A stretch of 64,000 bases of DNA from contig CAZCZI010000037.1 of NCBI GenBank assembly GCA_964503045.1, positions 1-64,000 of the forward strand, read 5' to 3'. How positions within the stretch are numbered: position 1 is the first letter of the stretch; each line of letters begins with the position of its first letter. Below are positions 32,666 through 42,016 of this stretch, in pieces. Both the position numbers and the translations under genes were made by a program. The notes under the pieces were generated by a model, which was given only the letters and a program-made list of their open reading frames with translations, had not been told where the DNA came from and searched no databases. The stretch comes from CAYZJR01 sp964503045 (lineage in GTDB: Bacteria; Cyanobacteriota; Vampirovibrionia; Obscuribacterales; Obscuribacteraceae).

Positions 32666-33745
32666 TTACTTGCTGTCTTTCTTCTCAGCGTGCGCACGCT
32701 TGGCGCGCTCGGAGATGGGCTTCCACATCCAGAGGTTCTCCTGGCCGATGTTGTCCTGGGGCCAGATCGGTCCATCCAGGTCGAGCTCCTTCGGACGGTG
32801 CTCCTTGGGGAGGCTCTGGATCACGCAGACCCAGGACTCCTGCGGACGAGTCAGCTTCATGCCGCCCGCCTTGAGCTTCTTGATGCCGTCCGTCAGCCCC
32901 TTGAGGGCAGCCGCGTGTTTCGCATCTTCGTAGAGGTAGCCGTTGGCTTCCGTCCACTTTGCCACGTGGAAGTGGCTCGGCGCGTTCTCCAGGTAGTCGT
33001 AGCCCTTGGACGCAGCGAGCTTTTCGAAAGCCATCGCCACGTGCTTGGACACGTCAGGAACGGGGTTGCCGTTCTGACCCGGACCACGCTTGGTCTTCCA
33101 CGCACGCCAGAAGAGCTTGAGGAACAGCTCGGGGCGATCCAGGAACGTGTAGGGTTTCTCCACGAACTGATCGAACTCGAGGTCGCCGCAAGCCTCGACG
33201 ATGCGAGAGCCAGGCATGAAGGTGTACGCAGACAGCTCGCAAGAGCTGGCGTTTTCCACGACACCGTCGACAACGGAAGTGAGCTTCGCGTTGTAGGTCG
33301 GGTCATCGTAGGGGAAGTCGAGGAGCGCAGTGTCGTTGGCACGCTTGGAGCCGTCGAAACGACGGTCGCGCAGCGCCAGCTTGAGGACGAGGTCAGGAGT
33401 GCCCTTCTCGGTGTCGCCGACCCAGCACCAGGCTTTCACCTTGAGGCCGTCTCGCTTCACCTGAAAAGCACCGTAAGTCGTTTTGTAGAACGACTCGATG
33501 TACGGATAGCGGACGTAGCCGTCCTTGCCGCCGTACAGCTTGTGGTCGTTGAGGTTGGAGGTCTCATCGCCAGCGAAGCGCCCTGCCGTAGTCTCCTTGA
33601 CGGACACGACTCCACCCTGGATCGCACCCAGCAAAGCTTTGACCTGGTCGGTGACAAGCTGATCCCAGATCTCTTCGTCAGTAATCAAAGCAACGGGAGT
33701 GAACCCGAGAAGTCCGGGTACATCAATGTTCTGAAACTTGGACAT
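32666..33745 (-). CDS. Unrecognised 359-residue protein, paralogue A
   Basis: Soluble protein without a signal peptide. It aligns end to end with its neighbour at 33869-34951. Shared blocks: LLGFTPVALITDEEIWDQLV, DETSNLNDHKLYGGKDGYVR, LRDRRFDGSKRANDTALLDF, PGSRIVEACGDLEFDQFV, APSHFHVAKW, TRPQESWVCVIQSLP and WPQDNIGQENLWMWKPISER. The many Trp, Tyr and Asp suggest a compact enzyme or structural protein. Codons are GC-ending and strongly biased, unlike most of the window, which hints at high expression. I know no family that fits. The ATG at 33745 is preceded by GGAGGCACC. Confidence 0.75.
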   Translation of the reverse strand: MSKFQNIDVPGLLGFTPVALITDEEIWDQLVTDQVKALLGAIQGGVVSVKETTAGRFAGDETSNLNDHKLYGGKDGYVRYPYIESFYKTTYGAFQVKRDGLKVKAWCWVGDTEKGTPDLVLKLALRDRRFDGSKRANDTALLDFPYDDPTYNAKLTSVVDGVVENASSCELSAYTFMPGSRIVEACGDLEFDQFVEKPYTFLDRPELFLKLFWRAWKTKRGPGQNGNPVPDVSKHVAMAFEKLAASKGYDYLENAPSHFHVAKWTEANGYLYEDAKHAAALKGLTDGIKKLKAGGMKLTRPQESWVCVIQSLPKEHRPKELDLDGPIWPQDNIGQENLWMWKPISERAKRAHAEKKDSK

Positions 33746-33868
33746 GGTGCCTCCGTGTTCTTATTCAGAGGGCGGCTCGCGGTGTAGGGGGACTGAGAAC
33801 AGTCCAAACCCGCCACCGGAGCCGTTTTTTGTTATTCAGCAAAGGAAGTGTTTAGAACACCTGGCAGT

Positions 33869-34951
33869 TCATGCCTTCTTCGGACACAGACAGTTTCTGT
33901 GCGGCTTAAACGCCTTGGCGCGCTCGCTCAGAGGCTTGTACAGCCAGAGACAGCGCTTATCGATGTTGTCTTGCGGCCACTCGGGACCGTTCAAGAACAA
34001 CTCGGCCGGAATCTTGTCCGTCGGACGCAGGCTCTGCACGACGCAAACCCAGGACTGCTGAGTGCGAGTCAGCGGTTTGCCCGCTGCTCGAATTTTCTCA
34101 AGCCCGTCCGAGAGTTCTTTGAGCGTCTGTGCCTGTGCGTCGTCAGCGAACACGTATCCGCCGTCGAGGCCCCACTTGCACACGTGGAAGTGGCTGGGAG
34201 CCATCTCGATCAAGTCATAGCCGCACGCAAGCGCAATGCGCTCCAAACCAGGCATCACGAATTTTGCCAGGTCGGGAATCGGCGCTGCATGCTGACCGGG
34301 TGCGCGCCTGGTTTTCCAAGCGCGGTTGAAGTAGGTCAAGAACAAATCAGGATTATGCAGAAAGCCAAAAGGCTGGTGCACGAAGTCATCGTACTCCTGC
34401 TCGCCGGTGACATCCACCACGCGCGAACCGGGCATGTAGCCGTAAATCGAGAGCTCAACAGAGCTGAGCTCATCGGAAAGCGGCCTCTGAAAGTCCGGGT
34501 CGTCGTACGGGAAGTCCAGCATTGCGCTGTCGTTGGCGCGTACCGTGCCATCAAACCTGCGGTCGCGGAGACCGACTTTGAAAATCAGCTCTCCCTTTCC
34601 GCTGTCGACATCGCCGAACACGCCCAGCGCCTCGAATTTCATACCGTCACGCTTGACGATAAAGGCGCCGTTAGTAGTCCGGTAGAAGGACACGATGAAG
34701 GGAAAGCGAACATAACCCTTTTGACCGCCGTACATCCGGTGATCGTTGAGGTTTGTCACCTCGTCACCGGGAAACAGGGTCGCGAGCGTATCTTGTACGC
34801 GCGCAGGGTCTTTTCGAACAATGGGGCCCAGAAGGCCCTTGACGGTAGGACTGACCAGCTGCCGCCAGATCTCCTTGTCGGAAACCTGACTGATGGGCGT
34901 ATAGCCCAGCATGCCAGCCATGTCCAGTTTGTTAAATTCGAACTTGGGCAT
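33869..34951 (-). CDS. Unrecognised 360-residue protein, paralogue B
   Basis: Tandem duplicate of the downstream gene, sharing by eye roughly 40-50 percent of residues in colinear blocks: MLGYTPISQVSDKEIWRQLV, DEVTNLNDHRMYGGQKGYVR, LRDRRFDGTVRANDSAMLDF, PGSRVVDVTGEQEYDDFV, APSHFHVCKW, TRTQQSWVCVVQSL and WPQDNIDKRCLWLYKPLSER. It has the same GC-rich codon class. It is separated from paralogue A by about 120 bp, consistent with an operon. The retained divergence suggests two related but distinct roles or a hetero-complex. Confidence 0.75.
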   Translation of the reverse strand: MPKFEFNKLDMAGMLGYTPISQVSDKEIWRQLVSPTVKGLLGPIVRKDPARVQDTLATLFPGDEVTNLNDHRMYGGQKGYVRFPFIVSFYRTTNGAFIVKRDGMKFEALGVFGDVDSGKGELIFKVGLRDRRFDGTVRANDSAMLDFPYDDPDFQRPLSDELSSVELSIYGYMPGSRVVDVTGEQEYDDFVHQPFGFLHNPDLFLTYFNRAWKTRRAPGQHAAPIPDLAKFVMPGLERIALACGYDLIEMAPSHFHVCKWGLDGGYVFADDAQAQTLKELSDGLEKIRAAGKPLTRTQQSWVCVVQSLRPTDKIPAELFLNGPEWPQDNIDKRCLWLYKPLSERAKAFKPHRNCLCPKKA

Positions 34952-35797
34952 GCTTCGTTTCCTCTTATTTCTTTAGGCCCTAGTTCTTCGCTAGCGATAA
35001 CGAGGCATAGGCGCTCGCTATCTCAAACAAAGACATGTGGGCGTGTTCGACAAGCGAAAATTGCAGTGGAAACTGCTCATTCACTGCAGTTGGAAAACTG
35101 CCGGTCACCACGAATGCGGTGTGCAGTGATTTGAGTGAAACGTGTCGAACTTCTTGAGCGATACCGACGAACTCTTTCCAGGGTTCGGCCAGGCTCGAAC
35201 AAGAACTTGCGACAAATCTCTCAAGGGCAAGGTTCTTCGACCTTCCTTAGTCTTTCTTGGCTCGTAATCTAAGGCCTGAACTTGTTCTTCATCACCATAA
35301 AGATGACGTCCGTGCGTGAAATCGCGCGCAGGGGTTAAAGTTATGATTTCAAAGAATAAGAACGACGACTCCAGAAACAAGATCAAAAAAGAACATCTAA
35401 AGATATTGAGCTTTAACTTTAAGATGCAATTCTCTTGAAAACCCAATTTTGAAAGCCATTTGCAGGTTTTCAATTTCTTTTTGGGTGTGGATCTTGGCTA
35501 CAATTTTGCGATTCCAGCTTCTGACAACCCGCATGCGGTGCTAGCTCGCGCGATGTATAAACCGAAAAACTTTGCAAAAACGCTAAGATTTGATGATGAA
35601 AAACCCGCATGACAACCCGGGATTTAACACGCCTCGCGCGAGCGCTACAACAACTCTTGGAAACCAAATTTCGATGCATTCTTTCGAAAGCTTGTCTTCA
35701 AGCAACGGTCCCTTAGAGCATCGAAGATTCGCTGGTCAGCAGGATTTATCGGCTGCCTTGGCCGCGCCACAACTTCGTCTACAGAAGCGAGACCATA
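34952..35797. other. 846-bp intergenic region
   Basis: No convincing gene. It contains the inverted repeat TTGAAAACC (35435-35443) / GGTTTTCAA (35465-35473), followed by TTTCTTTTT, a possible terminator on the plus strand. A 72-codon frame at 35590-35808 (+) is low-complexity and overlaps the end of the next gene; it is not called. The promoter for the paralogue pair should lie near 34960-35100. Confidence 0.4.
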
Positions 35798-37057
35798 CTA
35801 TTCGTTGATCAGCTCAATAATTTCTGCCGTATCAAACCCGACCAAACCAAGATCGTCGACCTTGCGTCCTTTCTTGGAGAGTTCTTGACGAGTAATCGCC
35901 GACGACAAATCGATAAGGCTATTAGTTACAGGCGCTTGCACTCGCGCAAGTCGCGCTAAATCAGCAAGAAGCACGAGCATTTCGGTGACATCTCGCTTCA
36001 AAAGATCTTGCCAGCGATCGAGTTCATCGCCGCCATCGGTCGATCCTGAAACAACAATTGTTGACTGCGATTGTCCGGGCAAAACTCCGAACAAGCTCTC
36101 GCCAAGCCATGAAATTGCATCTTCTATGTTGTTGATTGACGCCTCTCTGGGATCATCAACATCACTCAAAACGTAGTCTTTGATCGATGTCACGAAATCC
36201 GGCACCACACACTTGAAAACCTTTGCGAGCTGCTGAACTTCTTGATTCAACCCAGCAAGCACCGATACCAGCTGTGGGTTCACCAATGACGCCAATCTGT
36301 TGACATCCCTTCCGCTTATCAACGCCACCAAAAGCAGGGCCGGACGCAGAATTCTTTCAACTTCTCCCAGTCCTCTCTCTATGACATTCGAGGTAGGCAC
36401 CAAGCCGCGGCATAGCGCAGATGCGATAGGCATGCCACGCCTGGTGGCATTTCGCGAGTTACCGCATATTGTCACGCGATCTCTCACTCCCGAAACCAGC
36501 AATACACCGCTTTCGATGTGCGCTGAATCGAACAGACTGCCAAGTTCGACGACATCAACCTGAAGTTTTCGCCGTTTTGAATTGAGCAGGCTGGCAAACT
36601 GTAATCCGCCGCAAAGCGGCGAAGAGACAAGATAAACCGTCTGCCCATCTTGCAGGTGCGGCGCCAGTTGCGCGGCGATTACACCATATTCGGTGGCACC
36701 AGCGGCAACGATAACGCCACGAGCAGACTTCAGAGTTTCTTCAGGAGACTGACTGATTGTCCTAATATCACAACTTCCGCGAATGCACGACACGGAAGAT
36801 TTGCGTTTGCGCACCTCGAACTCAGAAGGCACCGAGATCGTTTTTTGATCTTGAATATCTGAAATTTCCCGATTGGTCCAAATCGAGGCCGGTTGAATTT
36901 CACGGCCGACCGCAAGCAAGCTGGCGATAGCAATGCTCGCTGCACTGTCACCAACGACGCAGAAAGTCCGCTCACCGAGCCGATCTTGACTTTGTGCAAC
37001 AGTCGAGGAGATTAGAGAATCTGCTTGATTGTTAACGGCATGCCCAGAACTCAACAT
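35798..37057 (-). CDS. Opine/octopine-dehydrogenase-like oxidoreductase
   Basis: 419 residues. After a 27-residue leader, the NAD(P) motif is FCVVGDSAASIAIASLLAVG, a relaxed Rossmann loop in which the first glycine is followed by Asp. A block like GVIVAAGATEYGVIAAQLAP then HLQDGQTVYLVSSPLCGGLQ matches the octopine/nopaline dehydrogenase family. The helical C-terminal domain ends GLVGFDTAEIIELINE. Such enzymes reductively join an amino acid with an alpha-keto acid. The degenerate glycine loop means cofactor binding is uncertain. The ATG at 37057 has AAGGTCAGGA upstream. Confidence 0.55.
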   Translation of the reverse strand: MLSSGHAVNNQADSLISSTVAQSQDRLGERTFCVVGDSAASIAIASLLAVGREIQPASIWTNREISDIQDQKTISVPSEFEVRKRKSSVSCIRGSCDIRTISQSPEETLKSARGVIVAAGATEYGVIAAQLAPHLQDGQTVYLVSSPLCGGLQFASLLNSKRRKLQVDVVELGSLFDSAHIESGVLLVSGVRDRVTICGNSRNATRRGMPIASALCRGLVPTSNVIERGLGEVERILRPALLLVALISGRDVNRLASLVNPQLVSVLAGLNQEVQQLAKVFKCVVPDFVTSIKDYVLSDVDDPREASINNIEDAISWLGESLFGVLPGQSQSTIVVSGSTDGGDELDRWQDLLKRDVTEMLVLLADLARLARVQAPVTNSLIDLSSAITRQELSKKGRKVDDLGLVGFDTAEIIELINE

Positions 37058-37544
37058 TCCTGACCTTCTCCGTTACGCCATACGCCTTGAACCATGCATT
37101 CAATCCCTAAGCCTCGGTCGAGAGACCTAGCTCGCTATGCAACCTAATTGGTAAGCGAAGGCTTGAAGCAACTTGAACAGCATAGTCACGAAATGATCCG
37201 AAGACAAGACCTTCCGGCAAGGTTTAACCTGATTTGTAATCTGAGTGCCAAGTGATCATGCACCTTATATAAAGTGCGGTCATTCAGAACCACACACTTA
37301 TATACTGAGCTCCTGTGCGCGTTTACAGCTATTACATTGAATTTGAAACAGAAGAGATTAACCGGTTTATTAATCACAAATTCTTCAACATTGCCACCAC
37401 GGACCGTGCAGCCTGCAATTCGTTCAATTGCCCAAAAGGCTGAACCTGTTTGCGATGCGCCAGTTCAATCGGTGCCAAGTACAAATCTTAAGTTTGCATC
37501 TGCGCAAAAAAAATTCAACAACGTAAACGAAACTACAAGTGGTA
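37058..37544. other. 487-bp intergenic region
   Basis: I see no supported gene. An in-frame stretch at 37274-37645 (+) overlaps the next gene antisense and lacks family features or a ribosome site. The segment near 37250-37320 is AT-rich (TTATATAAAG, CTTATATACTGAG) and may hold promoters. Confidence 0.35.
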
Positions 37545-38429
37545 TCAGCCCTTTTTACGACCGAGCAAAGCCTGCAGCTCTGAAGCTTTCTCAGCACTTA
37601 TCGTGCCTTTTCGAAGCGCGAGATTCACTGTGGCCAATCCCATAGTTCTGTAAACTTGTTCGAAGCTTTTGTCTTCGACCGCTCCGAGTTGTTTGAGATG
37701 CAGCGCCACCGTGTCTTTATCTCCACGTGAGACCGGCCCTGTGAGAGCCCGTTCTGTCCCGATTTTCGACACGTTCTCGACTGTTCCCAACACTAGAGGC
37801 ATCAAGGCTTCTCGCGCAACGGACTGATCTACACCTGTTTGCTGCATGAGCTGGAATGACACGTCCAACAAGGCAATCAAGCAGTTGCAGGCAACAACGG
37901 AAGCGGCGTGATATAGAGGTTTAGCCTCTTTCGCGATATGCGCCACGTTACCACCGATCGATCCGATAATACTTTCCATTACAGAGGTTGCTTCGACATC
38001 ACCTTCGACAAACCAATATTCACCGTTGCTTCTCACGTCTGAACCTGCTTGCGCAAATGATCTCAGCGGATGAGCCGAGGCTACGAAACATCCCGCGGCC
38101 TTTGCCGAGGAAAGAACGTCACTGGTAAGTGCACCACTGAAATGCACTACTACTGTTCCTTTTCGCAAAACCTTGCTCGAGGCCAATTCAGAACAAACTG
38201 CTTCAATTGAATCATCACTGACAGAAATCAAAACAACATCTGCTTTGCGCGCAGCCTCTGAAATTGAGCCTTGACAGACATCGCCACCAAGAAAACTGCA
38301 GGCGACGCTTACACGTCCGGGATTTCTGCCACCAATTGCAACAACGTTAAGACCAGCTGACTTTGCCATGACAGCCATTGAGCAGCCAACTTTTCCAGGA
38401 CCGATTACCGCGATTTGTTTCTCAGTCAT
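37545..38429 (-). CDS. Rossmann/DUF2520 oxidoreductase, PanG-like ketopantoate reductase candidate
   Basis: 294 residues from the ATG at 38429, preceded by AAGGAC. The NAD(P) motif IAVIGPGKVGCSMAVMAKSA opens the protein. DVVLISVSDDSIEAVCSELA and VVHFSGALTSDVL...ASAHPLRSF are diagnostic of the DUF2520 group. The C-terminal helical domain (AKPLYHAASVVACNCLIAL) resembles that of ketopantoate reductases. It lies 17 bp downstream of panC. From memory, DUF2520 genes often neighbour panB/panC and PanG has been described as an alternative ketopantoate reductase, so this role is likely but inferred. Confidence 0.65.
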   Translation of the reverse strand: MTEKQIAVIGPGKVGCSMAVMAKSAGLNVVAIGGRNPGRVSVACSFLGGDVCQGSISEAARKADVVLISVSDDSIEAVCSELASSKVLRKGTVVVHFSGALTSDVLSSAKAAGCFVASAHPLRSFAQAGSDVRSNGEYWFVEGDVEATSVMESIIGSIGGNVAHIAKEAKPLYHAASVVACNCLIALLDVSFQLMQQTGVDQSVAREALMPLVLGTVENVSKIGTERALTGPVSRGDKDTVALHLKQLGAVEDKSFEQVYRTMGLATVNLALRKGTISAEKASELQALLGRKKG

Positions 38430-38446
38430 TGTCCTTGAGCCGCTGT

Positions 38447-39361
38447 TCACTTCCAAGCAATCACATTGTCAATCAGTCGCACATCACCGAATTTCGCAGC
38501 CACCAGCACCACCATTGGTGCTCTCGCTTGAGTTATTGTCTCCAAAGACTCAGCATCACAAGCTTCCAGATACTGCACGACAACCGATGGCAATGCCTCG
38601 AGATCGCGCCTGCCTTTTGCAAGTGCATCAAGAAGGCTTACCTTGCCGCTAAGCGAGCCCTCCAGCACGTCGCGCAAGGTTCTATTCAAAATCGGGGCCT
38701 TGTCTCGCAGCTCTTTCGACAGATACACATTGCGTGAGCTCAACGCCAATCCATCTCGATCGCGCACTGTCGGCACGCCAATGATTTCAACGGGAATATC
38801 GAGGTCTTTGGCCATGCGCTTGACCACGGCCAGCTGCTGAAAGTCCTTCTCGCCGAAGTAGGCTACTTCCGGTTCAACCATGTTCAAAAGTTTAGAAACG
38901 ACAGTGGCTACACCGATAAAATGTCCTGGGCGAAACAGCCCGCATAGCTGGTTTACGATTGTATCGGGAGGCACCACTTTTGTCAGATCATTTTGTCCGT
39001 GAGGATACATTTCCTCGACAGACGGGTGGTAAATGACGTCGACACCAGCCTGCGCGCAGAGTGCCAGGTCTTGCTCAAAGGTACGCGGATACTTGCTTAG
39101 ATCTTCGTTGGGTCCAAATTGAATCGGATTTACAAAAATCGATACCACGACTTTCCCGCATTCCTGCTTGGCCTTGCGAATGAGAGTCATGTGCCCTTCG
39201 TGGAGCGCGCCCATGGTAGGAACGAAACCAACCGCTCTAATCGTTGACGAAGCCGGCGACTGAGCTTGTTCTTTCCTTAACGACGTTCGCCACTGCTTCA
39301 GTTCGGCGACCGTAGTGAGGACATTAACGCCCGTCCTTGTCTCTTGACTCGGTGTTTTCAT
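38447..39361 (-). CDS. panC: Pantothenate synthetase
   Basis: 304 residues. It joins pantoate and beta-alanine using ATP to make pantothenate. The HIGH-type ATP motif is VPTMGALHEGHMTLI (His54, His57), the pantoate-binding region is FVNPIQFGPNEDLSKYPRTF, and the KMSKS-like segment is GLALSSRNVYL. A slight N-terminal extension (1-20) precedes the usual start region. It heads a two-gene operon with the DUF2520 reductase. Coenzyme A supply links it to the dephospho-CoA kinase fusion at 43193. It starts on the opposite strand 142 bp from the exported protease-like gene. Confidence 0.95.
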   Translation of the reverse strand: MKTPSQETRTGVNVLTTVAELKQWRTSLRKEQAQSPASSTIRAVGFVPTMGALHEGHMTLIRKAKQECGKVVVSIFVNPIQFGPNEDLSKYPRTFEQDLALCAQAGVDVIYHPSVEEMYPHGQNDLTKVVPPDTIVNQLCGLFRPGHFIGVATVVSKLLNMVEPEVAYFGEKDFQQLAVVKRMAKDLDIPVEIIGVPTVRDRDGLALSSRNVYLSKELRDKAPILNRTLRDVLEGSLSGKVSLLDALAKGRRDLEALPSVVVQYLEACDAESLETITQARAPMVVLVAAKFGDVRLIDNVIAWK

Positions 39362-39502
39362 CTATGCTCCGTTTGTGCGAACCATTCACAGGTGGTTCGC
39401 AGCCCGGCAAATTATATAACAAGAAAGCCGATCAGTCTTTTCCGGCAACCGGAGCTGGATCTCTGCGATAATACAGATTCAGTTATTTGCAACGCCGGCT
39501 CC

Positions 39503-41977
39503 ATGAAGACTCAGTCTCATTTTCATTGTCTATCGAAAGCTAGAAAGGGTTGGCTTCTTGCCTTGAGCGTTGCACTTGTGCAACAGGGCGGGGCACTCTC
39601 ACAAAATCAGCTTGAAACTCAGACGGCAAGCACGGTTCAACCTGGCACCGACGCCGCTGCCAAGGCACTGGGCCACCCGACACAAACTCCGGCGGCTCGC
39701 AAGCTGGCTCTGCAAATCGTCAACGCCTTCGGCGGAATGGAGAACCTTAAAAGGTTTCACGAAACTCCCTACAAAGGCACCGGCAAAATCGAACAAGTGT
39801 CAACGATCTCCGGTACCTCAAACAACTTTGACATCGAAGTCTTTTCCAAAGGTGTAAAACAGTACTGCAAAATCGACCTGCTCGGCCAGCCTCTGATAAG
39901 CGGCTATGATGGCGATGTCAGCTGGACTCAGCAAGGCGATCAGGTTTTTCCTGCCGATCCGCAGACGACCAAACAGGTGGCAGAAGACATCAAACATGGC
40001 ACTCTGCTTCTTTTGAGCCTCGATCGCTCTGACACCAAAATGTACGTGGGAAAGCCCAGAGCAGTGCAAGGCGTGATGTGCGATGCGCTCGTGGTCACGC
40101 CTGACGACGGAAAGCCCACGACTTTTCTTGCCGATCAAAAAAACCACATTGTTCTTCGAAGCGAGTACAAAGGACTCGATCTCGAGCAAGGAATCGAGGC
40201 TGAGAAGGCTTACGAATACAAAGATTATCGACTTGTCGACGGCACACAACAAGCTTTTGACACTATTGAATTCACCGGATCAAAGCAACACTCCAAAGTT
40301 TTGTTTACCAGTTTGATGAAACAGCCGGGATTGCCCGAGTCGATCTTCTCTATGCCCGCAGAAAAGCCGATTGCCAGGCTCAAGGAAGGTCCGGTAACGG
40401 TTCCTTTTGAATACGTCAACAACGAAATTCTCGTCAAAGTAAGAGTAAACAACTCGCATGACCTGCGCTTCATTCTCGACACCGGCGCCACGCAATCAAT
40501 CGTCGACGAGCAAACTGCCAAGTTGTTCGGCCCCTCACAGAAATCCAATCTCTCGATGACTACTGGTTCTGGTTCGATCAAGATGAACCAGATGACACTA
40601 GATACAATGGCACTAGGCGAAGTGACACTGAGCCATATTCCGGTTGCAGTGGCAAACTTGCAGGGGTTCTCGGAGATTCTCCAACAACGCCCGGCTGGGC
40701 TTTTGGGCGCAAACATTTTGCGAAGATTTTTGGTGACCGTCGATTATGATGAAAGAAAAGTGACTCTGTCGGACCCGACAAATGTGACTGTTCCTGCCAA
40801 TGCTCATATCGTTCAAACCAAGCCAACATTAGGAACAGCAGGGCTGGCCGTCAATGGAACGATTGACGGCAAAGTCAAACTGACATTTCTGGTAGATAGC
40901 GGCGCTGCCTTCAATAACGTCAGCGAATCGCTGGTAAAGCCGCTTTTGAAGACACCCATTTTGCCGGTTGGAACACTGAAAGGACTGGACGGGCATCCTG
41001 TAAAAATCGCCTCTCTGCGCTTTGACACGTTAGACCTCGATTCGCTCAGGGTGCAGCATCCCATTTTTTCCGTGGCGCCGCCGCCATCAAGCAAAGATCC
41101 ATCAGGTTTGATTGCCTCGGGCAACATTGCGATATTGGGAAATCCGCTGTGGAGCCAGTTTAGGCTTACCGTTGATTATCGAAATCAGCGTTTGATTCTT
41201 GAAGAAACCTCAAAACGCAAGAAAGAAAATAGTATCTTGCGACGCGTAGATGCAATCACCATGAGCCTGCGCAAAACCAAACACTACGAGCAGGCTGTAA
41301 CTGCATACAGGCTCATGGCAGATGAAGCCAGAGAGGCGGGATTGGTTGATGCTGAGTCGCAATGCCATTTATGGGCAGCCATGGCACTTGGCGAGAAGTT
41401 GGCGGCTTCGAAGAATTCGCCCTCCGCTTCGGCGATTCTTGCCGAGGCGAACAGTGAGTTTAATAAGGCGCACACACTGGCGCAAAGCCCGACGGTAAGA
41501 GGCAAAGTTCTCGCCTACTGGGGTTATGTCTACATCACCGAAGGCAAGCCAGGACAAGATATTCGCACCGGACGAGAGATGATCGCGCGGGCAATCACGA
41601 TTGCTCCGTCCGAGCCGGCGGTGTTTGCTGTTACAGGGTTCATGCTCCGGAAATTCAACATTTCAAGCCGGTCCGGTGTCAGCGCAGCCTCGGTGACCGA
41701 TCAAGCACTCATGCTTGATCCGACGAACTGGTTGGCCCTGTGGACGAAATACAAGTCGTCCATTCAAGAAGGCAAAGCAGAAACAGCAGCGCTGGTAGCG
41801 CTGCAGTTGCAGCGTTACTTTCCGGGGGTTCCCGAGGTGATGTCACTCTCGACCGAGATGCCACAGACGGTGGCACCAGCCGCGTCAAAAGTTCGTCAAA
41901 CACCGCCTTCGGGGCTGGTTGGCAATGGCGATGGCCGCATTCCGGCTTCGTTCAGATTACCTCCCGCCCGAAATTAG
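39503..41977 (+). CDS. Exported protein with two retropepsin-like domains and C-terminal TPR
   Basis: 824 residues from the ATG at 39503 (MKTQSHFHCLSKARKGWLLA); earlier in-frame starts overlap panC antisense. A signal peptide is at 1-34. A LolA/lipoprotein-like beta domain follows (about 55-290: GMENLKRFHETPYKGTGKIE). Aspartic protease domain 1 has Asp326 in FILDTGATQSIVD, with PAGLLGANILRRF downstream. Domain 2 has Asp465 in FLVDSGAAFNNVS, with IAILGNPLWSQF. Each has the Asp-(Thr/Ser)-Gly motif and the hydrophobic-Gly motif, so the two may form an intramolecular pepsin-like pair. A TPR/helical region follows (620-790). Confidence 0.8.
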   Translation: MKTQSHFHCLSKARKGWLLALSVALVQQGGALSQNQLETQTASTVQPGTDAAAKALGHPTQTPAARKLALQIVNAFGGMENLKRFHETPYKGTGKIEQVSTISGTSNNFDIEVFSKGVKQYCKIDLLGQPLISGYDGDVSWTQQGDQVFPADPQTTKQVAEDIKHGTLLLLSLDRSDTKMYVGKPRAVQGVMCDALVVTPDDGKPTTFLADQKNHIVLRSEYKGLDLEQGIEAEKAYEYKDYRLVDGTQQAFDTIEFTGSKQHSKVLFTSLMKQPGLPESIFSMPAEKPIARLKEGPVTVPFEYVNNEILVKVRVNNSHDLRFILDTGATQSIVDEQTAKLFGPSQKSNLSMTTGSGSIKMNQMTLDTMALGEVTLSHIPVAVANLQGFSEILQQRPAGLLGANILRRFLVTVDYDERKVTLSDPTNVTVPANAHIVQTKPTLGTAGLAVNGTIDGKVKLTFLVDSGAAFNNVSESLVKPLLKTPILPVGTLKGLDGHPVKIASLRFDTLDLDSLRVQHPIFSVAPPPSSKDPSGLIASGNIAILGNPLWSQFRLTVDYRNQRLILEETSKRKKENSILRRVDAITMSLRKTKHYEQAVTAYRLMADEAREAGLVDAESQCHLWAAMALGEKLAASKNSPSASAILAEANSEFNKAHTLAQSPTVRGKVLAYWGYVYITEGKPGQDIRTGREMIARAITIAPSEPAVFAVTGFMLRKFNISSRSGVSAASVTDQALMLDPTNWLALWTKYKSSIQEGKAETAALVALQLQRYFPGVPEVMSLSTEMPQTVAPAASKVRQTPPSGLVGNGDGRIPASFRLPPARN

Positions 41978-42016
41978 CTACCGACGCCGTGAGCGTTTTG
42001 AGTTTATGATTTTATT

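Noticed and set aside
35590..35808. 72-codon frame overlapping the opine-dehydrogenase-like gene
   Set aside because: Low-complexity, no ribosome site, overlaps the neighbouring gene end; could not be supported.
37274..37645. 123-codon frame antisense to the DUF2520 gene end
   Set aside because: The second part is simply the complement of a real gene, and the first part shows no family or start features.
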